Shown here: positions 1-7,200 of the stretch, in pieces
How the letters are laid out: every line of letters begins with the position of its first letter
Position numbering within the stretch: position 1 is the stretch's first letter
DNA from: Bacillota bacterium
Lineage (GTDB): Bacteria; Bacillota; Dehalobacteriia; UBA4068; UBA4997
Reading direction: 5' to 3'
Assembly: GCA_017398165.1 (NCBI GenBank)
Contig: JAFQHB010000059.1
Span: 1 to 7,882, forward strand
Length of the DNA stretch: 7,882 bases
The notes under the pieces: model-generated
The model's input: only the letters and a program-made list of their open reading frames with translations
The model's database searches: none
Told to the model about the DNA's origin: nothing
Program-made: the position numbers and the translations under genes

Positions 1-267
1 CGCCCGTCTGATTTCGCCCATTATCATCGGTACGGCATAAGTAGAAAACTGATTGTTATACTCCGGCCGAAAGTTCGTCACCGCTTTCAGCAACCCGATA
101 GCGCCGATCTGGCAGAGATCCTCCCACTCCGGCCCGCGCCCCATAAAGCGCCGCGCCACCCAGAAAACCAACTGCATATTATCCATTACCACCTGATCAC
201 GGGCAGCAGAATCACCGCAGCGCACCTGCTCCCATATATCCGGCTGCCGGTTCTCGCTGTCCGGCAT
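1..267 (-). CDS. sigF: RNA polymerase sigma-F factor, N-terminal 89 codons (cut by window edge)
   Basis: This is the sporulation sigma factor that directs early forespore transcription. Only the N-terminal part is present: the frame is open from the ATG at 267 to base 1. The residues seen match sigma-70 region 2: a conserved entry segment (GDSAARDQVV, about 18-27), the core-binding segment DLCQIGAIGLLKAV (about 50-63), and the -10 recognition segment FSTYAVPMIMGEIRR (about 74-88), which is typical of the SigF/SigG group. SigF is chosen over SigG because the gene directly follows spoIIAA and spoIIAB. The ATG lies 3 nt after the spoIIAB stop, and a modest AAGG ribosome site sits inside the end of spoIIAB at 276-279, so translation is probably coupled. 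Some usually conserved positions differ: NMQLV where NLRLV is common, and NFRPEY where an FD-type segment is common. Regions 3 and 4 lie outside the window. Confidence 0.93.
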   Translation of the reverse strand, partial: MPDSENRQPDIWEQVRCGDSAARDQVVMDNMQLVFWVARRFMGRGPEWEDLCQIGAIGLLKAVTNFRPEYNNQFSTYAVPMIMGEIRRA

Positions 268-270
268 CGT

Positions 271-786
271 TTATACCTTACGCAGCGGCTCGGCCAGCCG
301 TTTTATCAACGTCACCCTGGTGCCGCGCCCCGGGGCCGAATCCACCAGCACTTCATCCATAAATGAATTCATAAAAGCAAAACCCAGCCCCAGATGCTCT
401 GCCCCGGTGGTAAAATCCGGCTCCATAGCGCACTTCACATCAGCTATCCCCACGCCTTCGTCGATAATGCAGATAACGAAGGCGTATTTATACTGCCACA
501 GGTGCATCCGCACGTTTTGTTTCGCCGCATTGGCATAGCCGTGAATGATGGCATTGGATACCGCCTCGGATACCGCTACCTTTATTTCCTCCAGCATCGA
601 TACCGTGATATCCCAGACAGGCTCGCGGCAATTCGCCACCAGCGCTGCCACCAAAGAACGTGCCAGAGCCACATTCTCGCCCCTCGCGGCAAAATCCAGG
701 CTGACCTCGTTCAGCAATCCCCCAAAGGCCGCTGCGCGCTCTTCTTCCGGCTGCACCGCCCGGACAGCTACGTTATTGTCACTCAT
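271..786 (-). CDS. spoIIAB: Anti-sigma-F factor SpoIIAB, serine protein kinase
   Basis: SpoIIAB binds sigma-F and keeps it inactive. It also phosphorylates SpoIIAA using ATP, so it is both anti-sigma factor and kinase in the forespore switch. The 171-residue product is a GHKL-type ATPase. The N box is EAVSNAIIHGY (74-84), with the expected catalytic Glu74 and Mg-binding Asn78. The G1 box is DEGVGI (109-114), the G2 region is HLGLGFAFM (131-139), and a closing GRGT motif lies at 153-156. The family is usually about 145 residues. Here about 24 residues precede the segment aligning with the Bacillus N terminus (LLNEVSLDFA, from 24), and about 5 extra residues lie between the first helix and the N box. 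The ATG at 786 is preferred because it overlaps the spoIIAA stop (ATGA, 783-786) and has a strong GGAGGAG site 7 nt upstream. A kinase of the related RsbW/RsbT group is an alternative on sequence alone, but the SpoIIAA and SigF neighbours settle it. Confidence 0.96.
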   Translation of the reverse strand: MSDNNVAVRAVQPEEERAAAFGGLLNEVSLDFAARGENVALARSLVAALVANCREPVWDITVSMLEEIKVAVSEAVSNAIIHGYANAAKQNVRMHLWQYKYAFVICIIDEGVGIADVKCAMEPDFTTGAEHLGLGFAFMNSFMDEVLVDSAPGRGTRVTLIKRLAEPLRKV

Positions 787-1127
787 CGCAATTCTCCTCC
801 AGCTATTCCGGCAGCATATGCCTGCTCGATATCCATCAGATTGCCAAAACCGGACATCTGCAATATCCGGTAGACCTGCGGGTTCGCCCCGATTATCCGC
901 ACCCGTCCGCCGCGGCTTATCACACGCTTGTACCGCCCCAATACCACGCCCAGGCCGGAGCTGTCAATAAAGCTGACCCGGCTGAAATCAAAAGTAAGGT
1001 TGCGTGCCACACTCTGATCAAGCTGCCGCTCCAGAGCCTCGCGCCACAGCCCGGCGATATTCATATCCACCTCTCCGCTGATGGCCGCCACCACCGTATT
1101 ATTCTTTACCTGAAAGCCAAAGCTCAT
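783..1127 (-). CDS. spoIIAA: Anti-sigma-F factor antagonist SpoIIAA
   Basis: SpoIIAA is a small STAS-domain protein. In its dephosphorylated form it binds SpoIIAB and releases sigma-F; SpoIIAB inactivates it by phosphorylating a serine, and in known systems the SpoIIE phosphatase reactivates it. The 114-residue product covers a full STAS domain. The beta-strand segment VVAAISGEVDM is at 12-22, and the hallmark FIDSSGLGVVLGRYK is at 53-67. By alignment with the Bacillus protein, phospho-acceptor Ser58 corresponds to Ser56 here. A C-terminal MSGFGNLM segment (91-98) matches the family's MSGL region. The ATG at 1127 is chosen because GGGGGAGG sits 7 nt upstream. A TTG 21 nt further upstream stays in frame, but it would translate the ribosome site itself as a Gly-rich stretch. 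The stop overlaps the spoIIAB start by 4 nt. The gene opens an operon with spoIIAB and sigF, about 220 nt after the cysK stop. Confidence 0.96.
   Translation of the reverse strand: MSFGFQVKNNTVVAAISGEVDMNIAGLWREALERQLDQSVARNLTFDFSRVSFIDSSGLGVVLGRYKRVISRGGRVRIIGANPQVYRILQMSGFGNLMDIEQAYAAGIAGGELR
794..800 (-). promoter_or_regulatory. Ribosome binding site of spoIIAB
   Basis: The minus strand reads GGAGGAG, ending 7 nt before the ATG at 786 and lying within the last codons of spoIIAA. It is close to the ideal anti-16S match. It supports the long N terminus of SpoIIAB over an internal TTG near codon 24, where the only purine run (GGGGGA) directly abuts the codon. Confidence 0.8.
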
Positions 1128-1134
1128 AGATCCG

Positions 1135-1142
1135 CCTCCCCC
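1135..1142 (-). promoter_or_regulatory. Ribosome binding site of spoIIAA, decides the start
   Basis: The minus strand reads GGGGGAGG, ending 7 nt before the ATG at 1127. It rules against initiation at the in-frame TTG at 1148, which lies just upstream of this site. Confidence 0.8.
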
Positions 1143-1203
1143 AGTCAAGCTGTCCTTGGCTTCTGCACAGCAATTTTATTATCACGTTTTCACTGCCATA
1201 AGG

Positions 1204-1229
1204 TTTCGCCCGTCCGCCAATATTTTCCT
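1204..1229 (-). promoter_or_regulatory. Candidate sigma-H-type promoter of the spoIIA operon
   Basis: On the minus strand, AGGAAAAT (1222-1229) resembles the sigma-H -35 element. After 14 nt comes GAAA (1204-1207), three of four matches to the GAAT core of the -10 element. spoIIA operons in Bacillus are transcribed by sigma-H with Spo0A~P, and this site would give a leader of roughly 70 nt before spoIIAA. The match is imperfect, and no good sigma-A promoter was found in the same stretch, although an AT-rich TAATAAAAT lies at about 1172-1180. This is an inference from position plus weak consensus. Confidence 0.4.
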
Positions 1230-1267
1230 GCGGTGAAAAACCACTAAGAATGTCTCTTTACCGCCAT

Positions 1268-1279
1268 TTTTGTCGTAAA
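1268..1279 (-). promoter_or_regulatory. Candidate Spo0A box upstream of spoIIAA
   Basis: The plus strand reads TTTTGTCGTAAA, which differs at one position from the Spo0A target TTTGTCGAA in its AT-rich setting. It lies about 40 nt upstream of the candidate sigma-H -35 element and just beyond the cysK terminator. spoIIA is a known direct Spo0A target in Bacillus, so the location is sensible. A single site with one mismatch can arise by chance. Confidence 0.45.
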
Positions 1280-1285
1280 AACACG

Positions 1286-1321
1286 AAAAAGCAGACGAGA
1301 GTTTTTCACACTCCCGTCTGC
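1286..1321 (-). terminator. Intrinsic terminator after cysK
   Basis: The minus-strand transcript can fold GCAGACG (1315-1321) with CGTCTGC (1291-1297). One mismatch follows, then a 4-bp inner stem (1310-1313 with 1299-1302) around a 7-nt loop. A run of five U (1286-1290) follows directly. The stem begins about 27 nt after the cysK stop. It separates cysK from the spoIIA operon. Confidence 0.85.
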
Positions 1322-1347
1322 TCTGTCTGATTATATATTTTGGCTGC

Positions 1348-2280
1348 TCAATCCTCGGAATATATCCCGGTAGAGAGGTATCTCTCGCCGGTATCGGGCA
1401 GGATGACGACGATATTCCTGCCGTGCATTTCCTCGCGCGCTGCCACCCGGGCTGCTGCCCACACAGCCGCCCCGCTGGATATACCCACCAGCAGCCCCTC
1501 CGTTTTGGCGATGCGGTTGGCGGTCTGCATTGCCGCCTCGTCCGGCACGGCGATCACCTCATCATACACGGTGGTATCCAGAGTATCCGGCACAAAGCCC
1601 GCCCCGATACCCTGTATTTTGTGCAGACCGGCCTGCCCCCCGGATAGCACAGCCGAAGCCTGCGGCTCGACAGCGATTACCCTGATATCCGGATTCTGCT
1701 CCTTCAGGTATCTGCCGCTGCCGCTGAGAGTGCCGCCGGTACCGACTGTCGCCACCAGCACGTCGATCTGCCCATCGGTATCCCGCCAGATCTCCGGGCC
1801 GGTGGTCTTATAATGCGCCGCCGGGTTGGCCGGATTCACAAACTGACCCAGGATGACAGCCCCCGGTGTCTGGCGGCACAGCTCCTCCGCCTTATCAATG
1901 GCGCCCTGCATACCGCGTGCGCCTTCGGTCAGCACCACCTGCGCGCCAAACGCCTGCACCAGATTGCGCCGCTCGATACTCATAGTATCAGGCATCGTCA
2001 GCACCACCTTATATCCTTTGGCCGTACCGACGGATGCCAGCCCGATGCCGGTATTACCCGATGTCGGCTCGATGATGGTCGCCCCGGGCAGCAATTCCCC
2101 CGCCGCCTCAGCCCGGGCGATCATCTCCGCCGCCACACGATCCTTGGCCGAGCCCGCCGGGTTCATATTCTCCAGCTTGGCCAAAATATTGGCCGCCAGC
2201 CCCTCCGCCGCGGCATAATTCCCCAGCCGCATAACAGGCGTCCCACCGATCAGCTCGGTAATATTCTCATACACAGTCAT
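1348..2280 (-). CDS. cysK: Cysteine synthase A (O-acetylserine sulfhydrylase)
   Basis: CysK is a cytoplasmic PLP enzyme that converts O-acetyl-L-serine and sulfide to L-cysteine and acetate, the last step of cysteine synthesis. The 310 residues have the full length and layout of the family. The PLP-binding lysine is Lys46 in NPAGSAKDR (40-48). The substrate-binding loop PTSGNTG is at 72-78, the PLP phosphate-binding loop GTGGT at 180-184, and the ISSGAA segment contacting the PLP ring nitrogen at 267-272. The C terminus carries PDTGERYLSTG (295-305). Cystathionine beta-synthase or O-phosphoserine-type enzymes share this fold, but the length and motifs fit CysK best; CysK and CysM cannot be fully separated here. 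The ATG at 2280 has a GAGGGAGG site (2288-2295) 7 nt upstream. The gene appears monocistronic, with its own promoter and flanking terminators. No T-box or other riboswitch was recognised in its short leader. Confidence 0.95.
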   Translation of the reverse strand: MTVYENITELIGGTPVMRLGNYAAAEGLAANILAKLENMNPAGSAKDRVAAEMIARAEAAGELLPGATIIEPTSGNTGIGLASVGTAKGYKVVLTMPDTMSIERRNLVQAFGAQVVLTEGARGMQGAIDKAEELCRQTPGAVILGQFVNPANPAAHYKTTGPEIWRDTDGQIDVLVATVGTGGTLSGSGRYLKEQNPDIRVIAVEPQASAVLSGGQAGLHKIQGIGAGFVPDTLDTTVYDEVIAVPDEAAMQTANRIAKTEGLLVGISSGAAVWAAARVAAREEMHGRNIVVILPDTGERYLSTGIYSED

Positions 2281-2287
2281 CCTGATT

Positions 2288-2295
2288 CCTCCCTC
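2288..2295 (-). promoter_or_regulatory. Ribosome binding site of cysK
   Basis: GAGGGAGG on the minus strand, 7 nt before the ATG at 2280. It supports this start. Confidence 0.8.
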
Positions 2296-2309
2296 ACAGT
2301 CACAATAAA

Positions 2310-2338
2310 ATTTTACCCTGCTTACCCAACCATCACAA
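2310..2338 (-). promoter_or_regulatory. Candidate sigma-A promoter of cysK
   Basis: On the minus strand TTGTGA (2333-2338; four of six matches to TTGACA) and TAAAAT (2310-2315; five of six matches to TATAAT) are separated by exactly 17 nt in an AT-rich stretch. Transcription would start near 2303, giving a leader of about 23 nt, just enough for the ribosome site. It lies downstream of the terminator of the preceding unit, as expected for an independent gene. No clear CymR or other operator was recognised next to it. Confidence 0.6.
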
Positions 2339-2478
2339 AAATTTGTTCTGCCGATTTATCTGAAAATTTACTCTTCACATAGATTTTTATCAATGCCGTA
2401 AATGACGGCTCCAACAAACTGTCTTATCAATCAGTCTTACATTTTCGAAAGGCTTTACATATCATTTCACTGATACAG

Positions 2479-2518
2479 ATAAAAGCGGCAGATACCGGAT
2501 ACACCACTGATCTGCCGC
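2479..2518 (-). terminator. Intrinsic terminator ending the smc-ftsY-phosphorylase unit
   Basis: The minus strand forms a perfect 9-bp stem, GCGGCAGAT (2510-2518) with ATCTGCCGC (2485-2493), around a 16-nt loop. It is followed by TTTTAT (2479-2484). The stem begins about 20 nt after the phosphorylase stop. The loop is larger than usual and the U-run short, but the stem and position are good. Confidence 0.8.
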
Positions 2519-2537
2519 CCCACCGCAGCGCCCGTGC

Positions 2538-3275
2538 TCAATAAGCGCGGACGACCTCCAGCAATATTTTCTCCAGCCGCCCGGTATTGGCCGACATTAC
2601 TTCACGCACCTCATCATCCGATACCTTATCCGCCAGACCACAGGCAAAATTGGTCACCATCGCCAGAGAGCCATACTCGATACCCAGCTCATTAGCCAGA
2701 GTAACCTCCGGCACACCGGTCATACCGGTCACCGTGCCGCCCGCCATAGCATAAAATCTGATCTCAGCCCGTGTCTCAAAGCGCGGCCCCTGCACACAGA
2801 CGTACACGCCGCCATCCACGATCGGCACCCCTGCCGCCGCAGCCGCACCGCGAATGACCTGCTGCCAGGCGGCGGCATAGCAATCCGTCATATCGGTATG
2901 CACCAGCCCGGCCTCGCCGCCGGTAAAAAAAGTATGCTCCCGGCCGGAGGTGAAATCCAGAAAATCATCCACCAGCACTATACTGCCCGGCGGTACGTCA
3001 CGCAGCAGCGAACCCACGGCGTTCACCGCCACGATGCGGTCTACCCCCAGCGAATGCAGCGCCCGGATATTGGCACGGTAATTTATCATATGCGGCGGGA
3101 TGGTATGATTGCGGGCGTGCCGCGGCAAAAACACCACCGGCTTCATCTCATCTCCTGCCCGTACCTCCGCCAAAAAGACTGTCGCCTCGCCGTAGGGTGT
3201 GCTGATAATCTGCTCGCGCTGATTCTCCAGCGCCGCCCAATCATAAAAGCCCGTTCCTGCGATGATACCCAGCAT
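2538..3275 (-). CDS. MTAP/PNP-family nucleoside phosphorylase, probably 6-oxopurine specific
   Basis: This is a trimeric-type purine or methylthio-nucleoside phosphorylase, which splits a nucleoside with phosphate into free base and (methylthio)ribose-1-phosphate. The 245 residues show the family's features: GTGF (7-10), phosphate-binding PRHARNH (51-57), the PPHMINYRANI segment (60-70), NAVGSL (85-90), DFLDFTSGREHTFF (104-117), VQGPRFETRAE (161-171) and GMTGVPE (184-190). In methylthioadenosine phosphorylases the base-binding loop carries Asp-x-Asp. Here it reads Asn209-Phe-Ala211, the pattern described for methylthioinosine/6-oxopurine enzymes. I therefore prefer hypoxanthine or guanine nucleosides over methylthioadenosine; this is inference, so no symbol is given. 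The ATG at 3275 is chosen over one 72 nt upstream because the protein then begins with the family's MLGIIAGTGF, and the ATG comes one base after the ftsY stop. GGAG lies 4 nt and GAGG 9 nt upstream. A terminator follows the gene. Confidence 0.88.
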   Translation of the reverse strand: MLGIIAGTGFYDWAALENQREQIISTPYGEATVFLAEVRAGDEMKPVVFLPRHARNHTIPPHMINYRANIRALHSLGVDRIVAVNAVGSLLRDVPPGSIVLVDDFLDFTSGREHTFFTGGEAGLVHTDMTDCYAAAWQQVIRGAAAAAGVPIVDGGVYVCVQGPRFETRAEIRFYAMAGGTVTGMTGVPEVTLANELGIEYGSLAMVTNFACGLADKVSDDEVREVMSANTGRLEKILLEVVRAY

Positions 3276-3276
3276 A

Positions 3277-4266
3277 TTACTCCGCCTCGCTCCCATTTGC
3301 GATATCTTCTGTACCGTCTCCTGCCATATCCTCCTGCGGCTTATCAAAAAGCGCCGCCGCGAAATCCTCAGCTACGAACTCGCGCAGATCGTCGATGCCC
3401 TCGCCGACGCCGATCATCTTCACCGGCAGATCCAGCTCATTGGTAATACCGATCACCACACCGCCCTTGGCCGTGCCGTCCAGCTTGGTCAGGATGATAC
3501 CGGTCAGCGGCACTACCTCGCCAAAGAGCTTGGCCTGACTGATGGCGTTCTGCCCGGTACCGGCATCCAGCACCAGCAGCACCTCTACGTGAGCCTGCGG
3601 CACCTCACGCTCGATAATGCGGTTGATTTTTCGCAGCTCCTCCATCAGGTTGGTCTTGTTCTGCAGCCGGCCGGCGGTATCCACGATCAGGATGTTGCTG
3701 CCGCGTGCCACTGCCGCCTTGCAGGCGTCGAAAACTACCGCCCCCGGATCAGACCCGCTGCTCTGACGGATGACATCCACCCCGGCGCGCTCGCCCCAGG
3801 TGCATAGCTGCTCGATAGCCGCCGCGCGGAAGGTATCCGCCGCCGCCAACAGCACCTTATGACCGATATAATTATAATAATTGGCCATTTTGCCGATGGT
3901 GGTGGTCTTACCGGCGCCGTTTACGCCCACCACCAGGATGACATTCAGCCGTCCGCCTTTCAGACGGAAGCGGTTTTTGTTTTCGCCCTCGGCCGAACCT
4001 TTGAGTATTTTGGTGATCTCATCCTGCAGCGCCGCCCGCAGTGTCTCTACATCCTTGATGCGCTCGGCTTTCTCGCGCTCACGCAGACGTTCCACCAGAT
4101 CGATCGAAGTCTGCACGCCAACGTCAGACTGTATCAGTGTTTCCTCCAGCTCTTCATAAAAATCCTCGTCAATCTTGCGGCCGATAGAGAACACCGCCGC
4201 CATTTTGTTGTTGAATTCATCACGCGTTTTGGTCAGCCCGCGCTTCAGCTTCTCAAAAAAACCCAT
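3277..4266 (-). CDS. ftsY: Signal recognition particle receptor FtsY
   Basis: FtsY is the SRP receptor GTPase. It docks the Ffh/4.5S RNA-ribosome complex at the membrane for co-translational insertion of membrane proteins. The 329 residues hold an N domain (helical bundle, about 1-95) and a G domain: G1 GVNGAGKT (114-121), the DTFRAAA segment (144-150), G3 DTAGR (196-200), G4 TKLDGTAKGG (260-269) and GVGEG (286-290). There is no long acidic A domain. The N terminus (MGFFEKLKRGLTKT) is a short amphipathic basic helix of the kind that binds lipid. After the usual end of the domain (FVAEDFAAALF, 297-307) comes an unusual tail of about 20 residues rich in Glu and Asp. The ATG at 4266 follows GGAGG (4276-4280) by 9 nt, and the gene starts 24 nt after smc. 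The smc-ftsY pair is a common Bacillota arrangement. Confidence 0.97.
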   Translation of the reverse strand: MGFFEKLKRGLTKTRDEFNNKMAAVFSIGRKIDEDFYEELEETLIQSDVGVQTSIDLVERLREREKAERIKDVETLRAALQDEITKILKGSAEGENKNRFRLKGGRLNVILVVGVNGAGKTTTIGKMANYYNYIGHKVLLAAADTFRAAAIEQLCTWGERAGVDVIRQSSGSDPGAVVFDACKAAVARGSNILIVDTAGRLQNKTNLMEELRKINRIIEREVPQAHVEVLLVLDAGTGQNAISQAKLFGEVVPLTGIILTKLDGTAKGGVVIGITNELDLPVKMIGVGEGIDDLREFVAEDFAAALFDKPQEDMAGDGTEDIANGSEAE

Positions 4267-4290
4267 TTAGACCAACCTCCATATATTTCA

Positions 4291-7200
4291 TCAGGAGATA
4301 AACTCCTCCAGATTATCACTCAGCTTTACGGATACCATCCTGGATACGCCGTCTTTCTCCATCGTCACGCCCCACAGACGGTCGGCCGCCTCCATCGTGC
4401 CCTGACGATGGCTGACGATCACAAACTGCGTTTTGCTCTTGAACGCCTTGATATACTCGGCCAGCCGGTCGACGTTGGCTTCATCCAGTGCCGCGTCCAC
4501 CTCGTCCATCACACAGAACGGGCTGGGCTTCACCTGAAAGACCGCCAGCACCAGCGCAATACCGACCAGCGATTTCTCCCCGCCCGAGAGCAAATTGTAA
4601 TTTATCAGACGCTTGCCCGGCGGCTGCACCACCATATCCACGCCGGTCGTCAGCAGATCCTCCGGGTCAGTCAGCAGCAGCGAGCCGGAGCCACCGCCGA
4701 AAAGCCGGTTAAAAGTCTGCCCGAAGTTTTGATTGACCATATCAAACGTCTCGCGGAAGCGCCGCACCATAATGCCATCCATCTCGCGGATGACCTTGTG
4801 CAGCTGATCCCGCGCCGCCAGCAGATCCCCGCGCTGGGCACTCAGGAACTCGTGCCGCTCGCGCACCTGCCTGTACTCCTCGATGGCATCCAGATTGATG
4901 CTGCCCAGTGCCGCGATACACCGACGCAATTCCCGCACATTATGCCGCAGCTCGCTCTCGGCCACGCCGGTATCCAGATATTCCAGCGCATCCTCATATG
5001 TCAGCTCAAAGCTCTCGGCCAGCTTCTGCGTACCGGCTTCCTCCTCGGCCTGCAGGCGTGCGCCTTTCAGCTCCAGCCGGTGTATCTCCTGCTGCAGCAC
5101 CGCCGCAGTGTGACCCAGGGCAGCTATCCGCTGCTCACATTCCTCCACACCGCTTTTCAGGCCGGCAGCATTGGCTGCACGCTCGTTCAGGCTGTCCTCG
5201 GTATCCGCCGCGGCCGCTGCGTATTCCACCAGACGCTGCCTGTTCTGCTGCTTATCGCCGGTCAGCTCCGCCATCTGCTGCTGCCAGGCCGCAATATCAC
5301 GCTCTTTGCGCTCTTTCTCGGCGAAAAGGTCATTCTTCTCCGAGCGCAGCCGCTCGGCCTCGCTCTGCAGGGTGTTGCAGGTCTGACGCTTCTCCGCCGC
5401 CAGCAGACGCTGCTGCTCCAAATGGCCGCGCACCTGTTCGGCGGCCTGCTGCTCGGCTTCCAGCCGCTGTCTGGTATCCACCAGCAATTCATTAGAGCGC
5501 CGGTTGACATCCTCCCAGTTGGCGATCTCATCCGCCAGCTCGGCGATGCGCCGCTGCATCCGCTGCTGCTCGCGCCCGCTCTCGGCAATATCCCGCTCGA
5601 TCTGCGCGCCGCGCCGCTGTTTCTCCTCCAGCGTGTCCCGCAGATAAGTGATGTCCTTTACCCGGCCCAGATATTGCAGCTCCAGCTCTCTGTCCTGCGT
5701 CAGCAGCCCGTCTCTTTGCCCGCTCAATTCATCACGGCGGTGCTGCAGCGCATCCACCCGCTGCCGGACGGCGGCACATTCCTGCTCCAGCCGGGCCACG
5801 CTGTTTTTCAGGCCGGCCAGCTGGTTTTTCTTCTGCAGCAGATCACCGGTGTTCTTCTGGCGGCTGCCGCCGGTGATAGAGCCACCGGGCGAGATAATAT
5901 CGCCATCCAGCGTCACGATGCGGAACTGCTGATTATGTGCGCGGGCTACCCCCGTCGCCACCTGCAGGTCATTGACCAGCAGGGTATTGGCAAAGAGAAA
6001 CTCCACCGCCGGGCGCACCTCATCCGCACACCGTATAACGTCGGAACAGCGGCCGATCACACCGGGCTGCCCCAATGCCGGGGTCAGCTCGCGATTCTCG
6101 CGCCAGCGCAGCGATTTTAACGGCAGGAAAGTCGCCCGCCCCAGCTTTTCTTTCTTCAGATATTCCACACAGCGCCGCGCCACACCGTCATCCGACACCA
6201 CGATATTCTGCAGGGCTGCGCCCGCCGCAGCCTCCAGTGCCATACTGTATGCCATATCCGATTCGATCAGGTCCAGCAGCACGCCGTGTATACCCTGCGA
6301 GGGCACCGTGCCCTGCGCCGCCGCGCGGGTGATGGCACGCACACCGGGATAAAATCCACTGCGGTTTTCCGCCATCTCGGCAAAGACCTTCAGACGCGAC
6401 TGTTCGCTGTTCAGCTTCATCCGCAGCGCCACATCGGCCTCTTTCGCCGCCAGATTTTCCGCCTCCAGCTCATTCAGCCCGGCCTCCAGTTCGACCAACG
6501 CCGCTTTATTCTGCTGCCGCCGCCCGGCCAGCTCGTTTATCTCGCCCTCGCAGGCGGTAATGCGGCGTGTAATCTCGCTGTTTTCACTCTGCGCCGCCGC
6601 CTGCTCCTGCCGCAGCGACTCCAGCGCCGCGAAGCTTTCCTCCAGCGCGCGTATCAGATAAGCGTGCTCATTCCTGGTATTGGTGAGCTGGCTGGCATTA
6701 TCAAATATCTCCTGCCGTGCCTGCTCCTGCTCGGCCGCCAGCTCCTCCAACAGCTCGCGCCGCACCGCCAGATCTGCCGTCAGACCTGCGATCTGCTCAT
6801 CCAGCCCGGCCAGTTCGGCGCCCAATACCTCACGCTGCTGTTCCAGACGATCGACCTCTGCCACGAAGCCATCATCCCGGCTCAGCAGTTGGTTCAGCTC
6901 CTGATGCAGACGCTCGATATTAGCACCCGCTGCGTTGATCTTCTCATTAAAAAGTGTTTCCCGCGCCTCGGCCTGCTCCTTCATTGTCCGCAGGTCAAAG
7001 AGGCTCTGCCGCAGCGCCGTCAACTCTTCCTCGGCAGTATCCTGTGCCAGCTTCAGCTGTATCAGCTCGGCTTCGCGCCCAGTGCGCTCGGTATCGACCT
7101 CCGCCAGTTCGCTGCTTTTGCTGCCCAGCAGCGACGTATTCTCGGCCAGTGCTTCTTTATCAGCCTTCAAACCCTGCAGCAGCAGATTGATCTCCTGCCG

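Noticed and set aside
1128..1148. Seven-residue N-terminal extension of SpoIIAA from a TTG
   Set aside because: The extension encodes a Gly-rich run that is simply the ribosome binding site read as codons. The ATG at 1127 is correctly spaced from it.
2395..2409. Small hairpin GCCGT-N5-ACGGC in the phosphorylase-cysK gap
   Set aside because: The stem is only 5 bp, has no U-run or conserved riboswitch features, and lies upstream of the cysK promoter candidate. It could be chance.
2281..2537. Possible T-box, SAM riboswitch or small gene in the leader of cysK
   Set aside because: No T-box motif, specifier hairpin, SAM-I core or ribosome-site-supported small frame was seen. The likely transcript leader is only about 23 nt.
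3276..3347. 24-residue N-terminal extension of the phosphorylase
   Set aside because: It overlaps the end of ftsY in another frame, has no family similarity, and the family N terminus begins exactly at the ATG at 3275.
3859..6120. A 753-codon open frame on the plus strand
   Set aside because: It lies opposite smc and ftsY, whose products have intact catalytic motifs. The translation is rich in Leu, Gln, His and Arg with no recognisable domain. Long antisense frames are expected opposite G/C-ending codons of a coiled-coil gene.
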